Assembly (NCBI GenBank): GCA_020205615.1
Contig: CM035166.1
Location: forward strand, 88,403,043 to 88,467,042
From: Panax quinquefolius
Lineage: Eukaryota > Streptophyta > Magnoliopsida > Apiales > Araliaceae
DNA length: 64,000 nt
Reading direction: 5' to 3'
Part shown: piece by piece, positions 10,501 through 23,220 of the stretch
Numbering within the stretch: the first letter of the stretch is position 1
Layout: each line of letters begins with the position of its first letter
Notes under the pieces: model-generated
Seen by the model: only the letters and a program-made list of their open reading frames with translations
What the model was told of the DNA's origin: nothing
Databases searched by the model: none
Position numbers and translations under genes: made by a program

Positions 10501-13500
10501 AAGGAATCCGAATGAGGTCATCACTTGTAAGCTTATCATAAACTCTAATGAAGTCTATACTTTATTTGATACGGTTCTACCCATTCTTTTATTTCTCCTA
10601 CTTGCGCTCATCGATTAAATTTGACTCAGGAGAAATTAGACTTTGACTTATCTCGTGGAAACTCCGTTGGGAGAAACCTTCATTACATCCATCGTTTATA
10701 AGTCTTGTTTGGTTCAAATCGGTACCCTCACATTACCTGTCGATCTTATTTCATTAAAAATACTTGCATTTGACGTGATTCTAGGGATTGATTGGTTAAC
10801 TACTTATCATGCAAAAATTGATTGTTTTCGTAAGGTTGTTAGCTTTCATATTCCTAATCAACCTATTATGCTTAATTCAAACGACCAAGCCATTAAAATC
10901 AAACACGGCCATCTCAAGCCATAAAGCTATTCGTTTATTGAAAAACGGATGTCAAGCTTTCTTAGCTCATGTCACAGATTTAAACAAAAATACGTCAGTT
11001 TTGAACGATATTTCTATTGTTAATAAATTTCCTGACGTATTCCCCGAAGAACTTCCTGGCCTACCCCAGAGCGTGAAATTGAATTTTGTATCGACCTTGA
11101 ACCCGGTACAAAACCTATTTCCAAAGCCCCATATCGAATGGCTCCTATTGAACTTCAGGAGTTAAAGACCCAACCTGCAGGAATTGTTAGACATTGCCTT
11201 TATTCGTCCCTAGTACTTCTCCTTGGGGTGCTCCTGTTTCATTCGTGAAGAAGAAAGATGGGAGTATGCGATTTTATATTGATTATCTGGAGTTGAATCA
11301 TGTCACCATCAAAAATAGGTATCCATTGCCACGTATTGATGACTGTTTGACTACAATTGCAAGGAGCCAAATTCTTTTCAAAGATTGATCTTCGCTTAGG
11401 ATATCACCAATTGAAGATTAGAATCACGACATTCCAAAGACGGCTTTCGAGAACTCGATGCAGACGGGCATTATGAATTCCTAGTCATGTCCTTTGGATT
11501 GACTAATGCTCCCCGCCGCCTTCATGGATATGATGAACCGAGTATTCAAGGAATATTTAGATCACTTTGTGGTCGTCTTTATTGATGACATCCTTATTTA
11601 TTCCAAAAGCCGTGAAGATCATGAGCAACACTTGAGGTCGACACTCCAAAAGCTTCGTGAATATAAGCTTTATGCCAAGTTGAAGAAATGTGAGTTCGGG
11701 TTGAAGAAGTAGCATTCCTTGGGCACGTGGTATCAAGTCATGGAATATCCGTTGACCCAAAGAAAGATTGAAGCTATTCAAAGTGGGAACAACCTAAATC
11801 AATGGATCAAGCACGTAGCTTTCTCGGTTTAATGGTTATTATCGGAGATTCGTGGAAGGATTTTCTCGAATCGCTACTCCATCGACTCATTGACTCGGAA
11901 AGATACAAAGTTCTATTGGAGCGAAGAATGTGAGAAGAGTTTTCAAGAACTCAAGAGGAGACTTATTTCAAAGACTGCTCGACAATACCATCCGCTCGGA
12001 GGATTTGTCATCTACTGATGATGCTTGAGCAAAGGGTTGGGATGTGTTCTTATGCAACATGGAAAAGTTATAGCCTATGCCTCACGACAACTCAAAGAAT
12101 ATGAAAGGAATTATCCTACTCATGATCTAGAGTTGGCAGCTATTGTCTTTGCACTTAAAATTTGGAGGCATTACTTGTATGGGGAGAAAGTGGAGATCTT
12201 TACGGATCATAAAAGCCTCAAATATTTCTTCACTCAAAAGGAACTCAATATGCGACAACGACGTTGGCTTGAACTATTGAAAGATTATGATCATACCATC
12301 CAATACCATCCTGGAAAAGCGAACGTGGTAGCTGACGCATTGAGTAGAAAATCATATGCAAGTACGAGTGCGATATTGTCAACGCAAAGGCCCATTTTGT
12401 ATGACTTGCAAAGGATGGAGATAGAGTTAAAGACTCCAGGGACGCATGTGATGATAGCGAGTATACGAGTAGAACCGACTTTAATCGATAAAGTAAAAAG
12501 TCGCTCAAGCTACTGGCACTGGAGCCGATGCGTATGAGGAAGAAAGTGTAAGAAGGTGCTATCTGGGAAGCAAGAATCTATGAAGAAGGAATACTTGAGT
12601 CAACTCCGGACTTTTGTGTTCCTAACGACCTCGATTTAAAGTATAATATCATGATGTAGGCGCACAACACACCATTTGCAATCCATCTCGGGAGTACCAA
12701 ATGTATCATGATATATTCGCCATACATTTTGGTGGAGCAATATGAAGAGAGAGATATATTTGTTTATCTCAAGGTGTCTAACTTGTCAACGAGTTAAAGC
12801 GGAGCATCAAGTACCAAAAGGTCCATTGCAACCACTTGAAATTCCAGAATGGAAGTGGGAGCACATTACCATGGATTTTCGCACGGCCTTCCTAAGGTTT
12901 CTCAAGGCATTGATGCGATTTGGGTCATTGTTGATAGATTGACCAAGTCTCGCTCATTTCTTACCGATACGAGAAACTTATACACTTGAACGCCTTGCTC
13001 AGATGTACATAAACGAGATTGTAAGATCGCATGGTATGCCTGCAGTATCCATAGTTTCGATCGAGACCCAAGATTCACTTCACGATTTTGGGTTAGTTTG
13101 CAAAAAGCTATGGGCACAGATTTACGATTTAGCTTTCTAAGATATCATCCTCAGACGGACGGACAATCGGAGAGGACTATTCAAACTCTTGAAGATCTAT
13201 TAAGACTTTGTGTCCTTGATTTCAAGGAGTTGGGACAAGTTCTTACCATTGGTGGAGTTTTCCTACAACAACAGCTTATCAAGCAAGTATTGGCATGGCT
13301 CCATTCAAGCATTGTATGGAAGAAAGTGTCGTTCTCTCCAAAGATTTGGGATGAGGTGGGTGAAGCAACGTTGTTGGGACGGGAGTTGGTACGTATGACT
13401 ACGGAAAAGATTTAAACGATCCGACAACGTATAAAAACCTCACAAAATCGACAAAAGAGTTATGCTGATCTTCATCGAAAGGACGTGGAATTCGATATAG

Positions 13501-13932
13501 GAGATCATGTGTTGTTAAGAGTTGCTCCATGGAAAGGAGTTACAAGATTTGGAAAGAGAGGAAAACTTAATCCTCGATTCATCGGTCCATTTTTAATCCT
13601 CGATCGAGTAGGAACTGTGGCCTATAGACTCGCTTTATCGCCAAATATGTCTCGTGTTCATAACGTTTTTCACATATCTATATTACGTAAATATGTGAAA
13701 GACCGAACCATATTATTGAGTTAGAACCGGACGAAATAGCGGAAGATTTGACGTATGAAGAGGTTCCTGTTCAAATTTTGGATAAGAAGGAACATATTCT
13801 ACGCTCCAAGGTTATACCTCAAGTCAAAGTTTTGTGGAGGAACCACGATGTTGAGGAAATGACTTGGGAGTTAGAATCTGAAATGAAATCAAGGTATCCT
13901 TACCTCTTCGACATACCAGTGCACGCACCCTA
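10501..13932 (+). pseudogene. pol of element A: PR-RT-RNase H-IN-chromodomain, broken
   Basis: Order of pieces: aspartic protease (10540-10925; the active-site D-T-G is disrupted because one base is missing at about 10571, while FDVILGIDWLTTYHAKIDC is intact). RT follows (11030-11900; [11 protein letters not shown], the catalytic FIDDILIYS at 11577-11603 intact, frameshifts near 11160, 11390, 11505 and 11712). RNase H (11950-12360) has [12 protein letters not shown] and [10 protein letters not shown]. Integrase (12540-13420) has a zinc-binding remnant (CLTCQRVKAEH) and [18 protein letters not shown] of the DDE core. The GPY module (13560-13690, PRFIGPF) and a chromodomain (13740-13932, VKVLWRNHDVEEMTWE) close the polyprotein; the TAA at 13930 ends it. 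About ten frameshifts. Confidence 0.9.
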
Positions 13933-13954
13933 ATTTCAAGGGCTTAAATTTCAT

Positions 13955-13966
13955 AAGAAGGGAGGT
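13955..13966 (+). promoter_or_regulatory. Polypurine tract of element A
   Basis: AAGAAGGGAGGT immediately precedes the TGTAAGACCCC start of the 3' LTR; this is the expected plus-strand primer. Confidence 0.85.
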
Positions 13967-16634
13967 TGTAAGACCCCAACTTTTATAAATAAAGATGAAT
14001 TTTTCTATAAATATTATTTTTGAATATTATGGAATAAATTTGATATAATGTTATAGTTGTGGGTAATATTTATAAATTTTGCAAAGTATGCAAGTTGTTA
14101 TAAAATATTCGTTTGGTCAGGGAATATTCTTTTGTTAGGGAATATTCGCATAACTACTCAATCATTGGTGGACCCCACAATGTAATTATTATCGGATGAG
14201 AAAACGACAAAAATATTTTATAAAAATAACTACGGAGGTGTTACCGTTAAAACCGTTGAACTACCCGGTGGTAAAGTAAAAGAATATGTCTGGCGTGGTT
14301 GCATAGTAGCACACAGTATTGATTATTGATGCTTACGTGAGAAGTCACTCACCTATGCTCAATTATTGCTACAAAGAATTCACGATCATATCTCTTATAT
14401 TATTGATTCAATTATTGTCACAGTATCATCTGTATAATATGTTATAGTATTAAATCAATAATTGAGACGACAAGTTATAAATGATTAATAATTGTTGAAA
14501 GATTAAATATGTGTTGATGAAAAATAAAATGATTTGTGGTAAGTTTGATTATTTTATGGGGGGCTCATATGTCATCATCTAAGAGTCTCTTCGTCAATAG
14601 TAATTACCCTTGTGAATAGTATTTACCTTCGTCAATAGTAATTACCTTCGTCAATAGTAATTACCCTTGTGAATAGTATTTACCTTCGTCAATAGTAATT
14701 ACCTTCGTCAATAGTAATTACCCTTGTGAATAGTATTTACCTTCGTCAATAGTAATTACCTTCGTCAATAGTAATTACCCTTGTGAATAGTAATTACCTT
14801 CGTTAATAGTAATTACCTTTACCAGACGTCGAACCACTTGTCGTTTCACATTACAGGCGTCGAACCACTTGTCGTTTCACATTACAGGCGTCAAACCACT
14901 TTTCTTTTCACATCATTAGTCGTCAAGCCACTTGCCTTTTCACACTACGGAAAGCTAAGCTAGAAATCTTCTATAAATAGAGGCCTAGGGCTTCATTATT
15001 TTCACTTAATTCATTCAAGCTATAGAGAGAGAAAGTATATAGAGAATAAGAGAGAAAGAAGAAGAGTATTTTGTTACTACTACGCCGTAAAGATTCAATC
15101 TCCTACCAAAAGTAAGGGTGTTATTCTTTCTTATTCATGAAGAGAACTGTTGTTATTCCATTGCTTATTATTACATTGGAATAACTTTGATATCGTGGTT
15201 TACCCTATACTTGGTGACATTATTCTATTATTCATTGGAACATCCTGCTTGTGTTTTACACAGGACACGGTTCTCTCTTTATTATTATTCATTTGGAACA
15301 TCTGCTCGTGTGTTTTACAGGACTGGTTAAAATCTTTATTATTATTCGTTGGAACATCACGCTCGTGTGTTTTACAGGACTGGTTAAAATCTTTATTATT
15401 ATTATTCGTTGGAACATCCATGCTGTGTGTTTTACGCCGGACTGGTTCCATTCTTTATTATTATTGTTGGAACATCCTCATGCATGCGTTTACGCCGGAC
15501 ACGGTTCCGTTATTTATTATTACATTGGAATAACCTGCCTGTGCGGTCTATCGCATGCATGGTGATTTCTTTTGTTATTCTATTCTTTATTATACCCAGT
15601 TGGTTAAAACTTTGACTTCTATACTCTATGAAATTAGTGGAATATCCTTGATATTTGCGTTTCATCCAGTATATTTTCATGGAAATATTCTTATGATCAT
15701 TCTTGAATTTTACTCTACAAAACAAAGATCATGTTGATAATTTGACGTTAATAATTCCCTGGATAAAATAATTCTTGAACTTGTTTTATTGAATTCTTAT
15801 ATCATTGTCATCATCCTCATGTTTATATTATGTTGAAAGTCATCTCGTGGCCTATAGTGCATAGATGGACTTGGTATGATTACGACGAGAGACTATTCGG
15901 TGTAATCATGACCTTAATGTTACAAATGATGTGATAAAATCCTCGATTGGTCAGTAGTGCATTGGTGGGACGAGTTGTTGGCATGATCATGACCATTAAT
16001 AAATACACAAATATTCTTGGCCCGTAGTGCATGAATAATTGTGGTCGTGATACTAAAGAATATCCTCTTGGTAGTAGTGCGGGGGTGATTCGATGATGTG
16101 GAATATTTATTAAAGTCGAGTCTCATTTATAACAAATGATGAAAAACCTTTTAAAACCTAAAAGATAGTAGACTTTATTTTCTACTTGACTCTTTTAATG
16201 GATTGCTTATTTCATTGCAGATTAAACCTGGTTGTCTATTGTATTTTATCGGTTTAACATTGTTGAAGACTATTGATAATTTATTACGCATTATCTTAGT
16301 CATAATATTTCTTCTTGGGCTAGTTGAGCTCACCCTTTCTTTTCTTTTGTTCTCTTGTGAAATGAGAATATATTTTGGGACGAGTCGGGAAGCGAGTGAT
16401 GGTCCTCAAGATATCATTAGTAGTCCTCACTATTCTGTGAAGTAGTGTGATAATAATTGTAATGAAGACTTTTTTTGAGTTTGTATAATATCTAGTAGAC
16501 GATCTTTGTATTTAAACTCACAGTTTATGTCGTATTGTACACGACAGTTATGTTAATAAGTTGTATTTAAATTCTGTACCATGTAAGTGGCGACCCAAGA
16601 TGGGTGATGTATACCTAATTTTGGGGGCGTCACA
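13967..16634 (+). repeat. 3' LTR of element A
   Basis: Complete LTR of 2668 bp, TGTAAGACCCC ... GGCGTCACA. It has the same landmarks as the 5' copy: 19-bp array 14590-14815, TATA box 14972-14980, splice-donor-like GTAAGG at 15112, repeats of about 58 bp with TTGGAACAT 15235-15480, tail to 16634. The repeat blocks differ in copy number and carry many small indels relative to the 5' copy. ORFs at 15118-15737 and 15920-16126 are repeat shadows. Confidence 0.9.
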
Positions 16635-17083
16635 ATAACATTCTCTACATATCCCCTAGACGAATTAATTTTTAAGTTTCTTTAACAAATAATTACACAG
16701 ACTCAAATCTCCATGTTCTTCACAGTTTTCATTCAAAACTTATTTGGTTCAAAGTTCATATAATTACTTTTGGTCTTGGTTTGATTCTCCCAAACAACTT
16801 AGAACACAACATAATATATGTATAAATGTTTCTTAACTCACCACATTAGTTAATTTTTAGTTTTTAAGAAAAAAATTCCATTCAAACATTTTATCAAACA
16901 ACTTATGGGAGTAGCTTAGAAACTCAAAATTTATTAGCTATATAATCATAGTTTAGCCCAGATTTCTTATAGAAATCACTCCTTATACCGCCTCACATCA
17001 AAAACTAATTTCCTTGCTAAATCCTAACTGATTTCTCAATCAATTTACATAACTACTCATATAAATTTATACAATTTAGTAAA
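16635..17083. other. Unassigned AT-rich spacer between elements A and C
   Basis: 449 bp without coding potential, tandem repeat or similarity to the LTRs in this window. It could be the sequence into which A and C inserted, or a scrap of an older element. Nothing further recognised. Confidence 0.6.
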
Positions 17084-17359
17084 TGTAATATCCGAGTTTT
17101 ATTTTTAATTTTTTTATGTAATTTAAGAATTGTTAATAAACGAATTTATATGAAATTTTTGGGTGATTTCATTTATTAGATGTATGTGGGTGGTACATAT
17201 ATTTGTTATTTCAAGATATGTGATGAGATGTATTTAAATGGTTGGTTTAGTTTTATTTAACTATTTAAATAAAATTAAGTAGGGAATTATTCTATTTTAT
17301 TACGTGGGATGGTATTAAATCATGAGCTGGAGTTAGGAGCAGAATTTAGAGATGCGGAC
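17084..17359 (+). repeat. 5' LTR of element C, first part
   Basis: Starts TGTAATATCCGAG and matches 34620-34912 of the 3' LTR. It is cut at 17359 by element D and continues at 25881. Confidence 0.9.
17355..17359. repeat. Target-site duplication of element D, left copy
   Basis: CGGAC. The uninterrupted sequence at 34910-34920 reads GATGCGGACTGTG, and the second copy flanks the other end of D at 25876-25880. Confidence 0.9.
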
Positions 17360-20137
17360 TGTGACGACCCCAAAATAGGTCCATTCCACCCAACCCATTC
17401 TGAGTCGCCAAATACATGGTACAGAAACAACTACAACTTTATTATCACAACAATAAAACTGTGAGTTTAAATACAAATATTATCTTCTAGACAATATTTA
17501 TACTCAAATAAATCCTCATCACATTTATTGATACATTATTTTACAATAATGGTGAGGACTACTAAACAACTCTCTCTAGAACCTTCATTCTATACCCCGA
17601 CTAGTACTCGCTACATTCTCGCCTCCTGAGAAGAAAAATGGAACAACAAGGAAAAGGGTGAGCTCAACTAGCCCAAGAGAAAGAATGTTATGACTAAGAT
17701 AATATACAACAAATTATCGTTAGTCTCCAACAGGAAAAATCGATAGAATACAATAGACAACAAGTTTCAGATCAATATTCGCAATGAAATAATAATTCAT
17801 AGAAGAGTTACGTAGAGAATGAAATCTACTATAATCTATGAATTTAAAAATTCCATCATCAATATTTTATCCTCGTAACATCAATCAATATTCATCTCAA
17901 ATCAAATATTCATCTTTGCACCATCGCCAAAGATATTCATCAATCGGTCATGTTCATCTCAACACTTGTTCATCTTTGCACTAAAGGCCAAAGATATTCA
18001 TCATCGGTCATGTTCATTTAAACACTGCTCATCTTTGCACTCACAGCCAAAGATATTCATCATCGGTCGTGTTCATTTAAAACACCGCTCATCTTTGCAC
18101 TACAAAAGCCAAAGATATTCATCAGAAATCATTCATCTTTGCACACTCAAAGCCAAAGATATTCAATAATATCATCATTTAAGACCGAGGATGATGAAAA
18201 ATATTTTAAAGAACGAATCCAAATGAAACAAAATGACAAGGATTAAGGATTAAGGATTCATACTTTGTTTTATCCATGTCCAATAATACCTCAAAAATAA
18301 TCATAGTGGTGTAAAATTCAAGAATGATCAAAACATGGATACAATCAAAGCTAGTATCCGTAATAGATATTTTGGACGAAAAGAAGAAATTTTATTTTTC
18401 TATTGAATAGTGTGAGTATCGTGAATAGTCAAGATACGTGAATAGTGCCGACACGTGAATAGTAACTCTCGACACCCAAAGATAGAAATTCACACAAAAA
18501 CATCTTCACGCTTCATGAATAGTACTCGTGAATAGTAACTCGTGAATAGTAACTCATGAATAGTAACTCGTGAATAGTAACTCATGAATAGTAACCCCGA
18601 TACATGAAAAAGTTCCAAATTTGATAAAAAGTTCCAACCAATATTTCAAAGATAATGATATTGAAGAAATAATATCATTTGAGAAGAAAATAACATCCCT
18701 TACCTCAAAGAATCAAGACTTGAAGGAAGGAAAGGCGGGAAGTGATTGAATGAAACTTGTCTTGAAACAAAGAACTCTCAAAGTATCTAAATACTCACAA
18801 AATACGCCAATAATATAGAGAGAGAAAAGAGAAAACTTTGTTTCGGTGTGATTTTCAATTCTAACTTAGCCCTCTATTTATAGGAAGATGTTAGCCCGTA
18901 CCAAGCGAGACTTGACCGCCACCGATGGCTTTACTCGCTACTATTGCCACCCACCACATTTGAAATAAAATTCAGCACATTTCTTCACCAACCACAAGTG
19001 GGGCCCACTCAATTCTAGAATTTTCCACCAAAATCAATTATAACCCCGATTTAAGAATCAGACACCTCTTAAAATTCATAACAAATCATTCGTGAATTTT
19101 AACGGTTCAAAATTTGTGGACATATACTCAACTTATGTATGTATAACATACCCAAAAATTACCACAATCCAGCGGTCGGATTAAAAATTATAACCCCGCA
19201 ATATATCTCAAAACCCCGATTTAATTTTTAATACCTCCAATCCGATAAAATATCGATAAAACACCTCAACATTAATTCCTTCATTAATAACCACATAAAT
19301 AAATCCATCATTTATATTCATATAAAATAAATATTTCCTTATCATATGAATCAATAATTAATTATTCACAAATAATATTACGTAATCACATTTATGACAA
19401 CCAGTTGTTCCTGTGAAAGAGGGCTTTCAATAAGGATCTCTCCTTCTTGGCGCCGCAATTAGGTGACCAAACCTCTCCTTAGATGTAACTTTCTAGACAT
19501 TGCCAATAATGTTATCTAATAATATTATTCAAATAATATGAATTATTGATCCGATAATGGGAAATAATGGCGTTGACAATTATTGAACAACAATAATATA
19601 AAATATCACGCATAACAATTATTGAATCAATAAAATAAAATATTGAACAAGTAACTCTGTGTGAAAATTATTGAGTAGTGCCATCTTACGTAAGGATCAA
19701 TAATTCAACAATCATGCACAATACCGTAAAGCCATCTTTGTGCAACCACGCCAGACATCAGATTTTAACCAACCGGGTATTCCAACGATCTTAATTACAG
19801 AATAACTACGCAGATTATTTATAACCACCCAAACTTTATCGTTTTCCTCATCCAATCGCTCAGTTATGGGGCCCACACACGGTCATACAGCGCCGCATAT
19901 TTAATATTCCCGACGAAGACGAATATTCCACGACCAAACGAATATTCCCGACAGTACGAATATTCCACGACCAAACGAATATTCCCCGATAAAAATGAAT
20001 ATTTTATAACCACTTGCTTATTTTGAAATATTTGCGTATTTAACCCTTAACTATCCACATTAATCAAATCAACCCTTACTATTTCAAGATAATAAATAAA
20101 GGAAATTCCTTTTATTTAAAAAATTTTCGGTCTTACA
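17360..20137 (-). repeat. 3' LTR of element D
   Basis: 2778 bp, reverse complement TGTAAGACC...GGTCGTCACA. Landmarks (minus order): GAATATTC-rich block with repeated CCCGACNNNACGAATATTCC motifs (19980-19910), GAATAGTAACTC repeats (18595-18525), TATA box (18884-18871), splice-donor-like GAG|GTAAGGG at 18703, and units of about 57-61 bp carrying CATCTTTGCAC and CCAAAGATATTCATC (18170-17900). ORF 17966-18169 is part of that array. Confidence 0.9.
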
Positions 20138-20150
20138 ACCTCCCTCCTTA
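20138..20150 (-). promoter_or_regulatory. Polypurine tract of element D
   Basis: Reverse complement TAAGGAGGGAGGT directly before the 3' LTR, almost the same as the tract of element A. Confidence 0.85.
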
Positions 20151-21330
20151 TGAAATTTCGTCCTCGAAATTGACGACGATACTGGTGTTTTAAAAGGTAA
20201 AGATACCTCGCTTTCATTTTCGCTTCCAACTCCTAGGTCATTTCCTCAATAGCATGGTTTCTCCACAAAACTTTAACTTATGGTATAACCTCGATTACAT
20301 AGGTCATGTTCTTTCCTCTACAAAATCTTGACAGTACCTCCTAAAGACGTTAAGTCTTGGCTATCTCGTCCGGTTCTAACTCAATGACGTGTTTGAATTC
20401 GTCCACATATTTACGTAACATCGACACGTGAAAAACGTTATGAACACGCGCGTCATACTTGGTGGTAAAACGAGTCTATAGGCCACAGTTCCTATTCGAT
20501 CGAGAATTTCAAATGGATTAATAAATCAAGGTTTGAGCTTTCCTCACCTCACCGATTCTCGCTTTTAAAATAACAACCTCTTGCACCTCCTTCTTCAAAT
20601 TCATCACTACGGTGTGTAGCTCGAATAAACTTTAACTTTATCGATTAAAGTCGATTATACTCAGATATCATCACGTGCATCAGTATATCATCACGTGGGT
20701 ACCTAGAGTTTTCATCTCCATCTCTATTATTTGTATATTATACTGAAATGAGTCTTTGACAATATTGTACTCGTACTTGTATACGATCTTCTACTCAACA
20801 CGTCGCCTACCACGTTCGCTTTTTCCAGGATGGCATGGTCGTGAACATGTCTTTGAAATGAGTCTCCTCTCGAGTTCTTCAAGCTCTTCCCACATTCCTT
20901 GCTCCATTCGAATTTTGTATCTCTACGAGTTAGCTACGTTAATGGAATAGCGATTCGAGAATACCCTTCAACGTATCTCCGATAATAACCAACTAAGCCT
21001 GAAAACTACGATTTCGATTCGACTTAGGTTGCTCTCAATCGTGACTCATATCCCAATCTTGGATAAGACGTCACAATGACACCTATCGATTTACTATCGC
21101 ATCTAATATGACGCCCCCTACAGAGAGAGTAAAGCGGTGCATTCCACAAAGGAAGTCACCAGATAAAGGCTCGGTACCAAATTCTATAGTTGAATTTTAA
21201 CTCTCGAAGTTCAATAGAGCCATTCGATATGAGATTTTAGAAATGAGTTTTGTACCGGGTTCAAAGTCGATACAAAATTTAATATCAGTCTTTGGGAGTA
21301 AGCCAATAAATTCTTCAGGAAATACGTCAA
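20151..21330 (-). pseudogene. Collapsed pol of element D (RT start, RNase H and IN scraps)
   Basis: Reading on the minus strand: linker and first RT residues (21330-21190, matching 11040-11170 of A); then a segment of about 150 bp unrelated to RT (21180-21035); then RT-connection and RNase H scraps (20990-20640, matching parts of 11800-12500); then a jump to the GPY module and chromodomain (20600-20160, matching 13450-13930). The catalytic FIDD box and the integrase DDE core are not found. No long open frame survives, so this element could not encode RT or integrase. Confidence 0.8.
21035..21180 (-). other. Cassette shared with element B, here inside RT
   Basis: Reverse complement shares TGACTTCCTT, a GGTGTCATTGTGACGTC-like piece and TATCCAAG with 2380-2560 of element B. 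In B it lies between protease and RT, here after the first RT residues. Confidence 0.45.
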
Positions 21331-21840
21331 GAAAAATCAACAACAACAAGAATATTATTCAAATCTGACGTGTCTTTATTCAAATCCATAACATGGACTA
21401 AGAAAACTTGACATCCGTAATAAACGAATGACTTCATGGCTTGATATGAAAATGTTTGACTACAATGGTTTGATCGCTTGAGTTGAATAACAAAGTTGCT
21501 TAGGAATATGAAAACTAACAACCTTACAAAAGCAATCAATTTTGGCATGATGAGTAGTTAACCAATCAATCCCCAAAAGCAAGTATCTTTAAAGAGATAA
21601 GGTCAATGGGTAAGGTAATGGTGCCAACTTGAATCAAACAAGATTTTTAAACAACGGATGTAATGAAAGTTTCTCCTAACTGAGTCTCCATAAATAGGTC
21701 AAAGTCTAATTTCTCCGTAGTCAAGTTCAAACGTTGAGCTTAAGCAAGAGAGATAAAAGAATGGGTAGAACCCAGATTCTAGTAAGGTATATACTTCGCA
21801 AGAATTTATAATTAACTAACCCGTGCTAACTTCGTCGTTC
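21331..21840 (-). pseudogene. Protease remnant of element D
   Basis: Reverse complement follows the aspartic protease of A (10500-10990). The best frame, 21548-21327, carries the protease C-terminal part and linker (YGCQVFLVHVMDLNKDTSDLN). The active site is not in frame with it. Several frameshifts. Confidence 0.7.
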
Positions 21841-23062
21841 CTCAGATTTTGACCGGTCACAACATAAACGCTTCTTCCAGAATCGTTGACTTTGACTTTT
21901 TCGGGACATCCTTTTGAGTCACCGCCTCAACGCACTAGGTTTCGATATCGCATAATCTCGAAGCGATATGTCCTTCTTTTCCACAATTATAGCATACCTT
22001 AAACTGTGTCAGGGCGTTTCAATGATATGTCCCTCTTTCCCAAGATTTGTAACATACGATCGATGGTCTTTCTCCTCCTTGGAACCCGGTTGCCCATTTG
22101 GCGCCGACGTCTTCACATGGTCGTTGTTGAATCTCCTCTTTTAAAATCTCCTCCCAACTCGCTTCTTCTATTTTCATGGCCACGATTACCACCAGAGTGT
22201 TTACCGCTTTTGTCCGTATATTCTTTCTCCACTTGGTTATCGTTATTCGATGATCGCTATCTTTGGTATGATCCTCGGTTATGGTCCCTCGGTTGAACGT
22301 ATTTCGTTATCTCGCCTCTAACAACCGAGCCCCTGCTTTACAACATCCGAATAGAGAGAAAATTTATGAGAAATGAGATATCGACGTATGCCGTTTCAAA
22401 CCTCTCGTAAACATCCGTCATAACGCTCCTCATTCTCCACCAAATGAGGTCTAAACTCGATAACTCCATGAACTTCGCCTCGTCTTTGGGATACCATCAT
22501 ATTATTTCGCTCCAGCCTAATAAACTCCACTTCCTCATATACGACGAATACTTTCGTGGAAGTACTTGTCATTGAACTGCATTTCAAACGTCTCCCACGA
22601 CACGCCGAGCAAATTTGGATGGGGACGCTTCATGATTCCCACCAAAGAATCCGCCTCACCACGGAACATAAAAGTAGCGAATGGAACTTTCGTTCTCTCT
22701 CCGCACATCCCAAGACATCGAATATCTTGGTAATTTGCTTGACCCATGTTTCCGCCATGATCGGATCCGCTTTCCCTGAACTCGGTGGTCCCAACTCTTT
22801 GAAGCGCTTGGTCATGACACACCCGTGAATTGCTATCATCTCCTCCTGTATTTTGAACACGAGTCTCCTCGTCTCGATTTTGCATGAACTCGCAAAAGCT
22901 TCTAAACATCCCCTCGCTCATCATCCTTTCATTGGTGTTATTCACAGGAGGTACATTGCCACTGTTGCACGTTCTCCTCGTTGTTAAGTACAGCATCTCC
23001 ACGGTCTCATTTACACCACTATTAATATTCTCAACGACATTCTCACCATCGCCATAAAACAA
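21841..23062 (-). pseudogene. gag of element D, broken
   Basis: The minus ATG at 23062 opens a 175-codon frame (to 22535). It carries the N-terminal region, a FCEFMQNRDEETR stretch and the capsid start (QDIRCLGMCGERTKVPFATFMFRGEAD), then shifts frame near 22535. Capsid C-terminal residues continue at 22587-22396 (EVEFIRLERNNMMVSQ). The zinc-knuckle region is at about 21950-22050 (minus), with a degraded CYNCGKEGH-like motif. Related to but clearly diverged from gag of A and B. Confidence 0.8.
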
Positions 23063-23206
23063 GGGTTAATTAAGGAAATCAATCACATAATATCCCTATA
23101 TCTTGACCAACTAACAAATAAGCTTAGGTAGGACACACTAGCAAAGGATTTACTCGTCCTCCCTCCTAGTTCTATTCCCGATCTCCGCCAGAGATCATAT
23201 CCCTAA

Positions 23207-23220
23207 GCTCGATACCAACC
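23207..23220 (-). promoter_or_regulatory. Primer binding site of element D
   Basis: Reverse complement GGTTGGTATCGAGC, adjoining the 5' LTR end; initiator tRNA-Met type with the same missing base as in A and B. Confidence 0.8.

Larger units (their letters stand above)
6771..16634 (+). mobile_element. Ty3/gypsy chromovirus-type element A
   Basis: LTR (6771-9127, 5' end missing), primer site, gag, protease, RT, RNase H, integrase with chromodomain, polypurine tract, then a complete 2668-bp LTR (13967-16634). The integrase lies after RNase H and a chromodomain closes the polyprotein, which is the Ty3/gypsy chromovirus order; the long LTRs are compatible with the Tekay/Del clade. Coding parts carry many frameshifts. 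Target-site duplication cannot be checked because the left end is lost at element B. Confidence 0.9.

Noticed and set aside
15118..16445. ORFs in the 3' LTR of A
   Set aside because: Same LTR repeats; frames differ between the two LTR copies.
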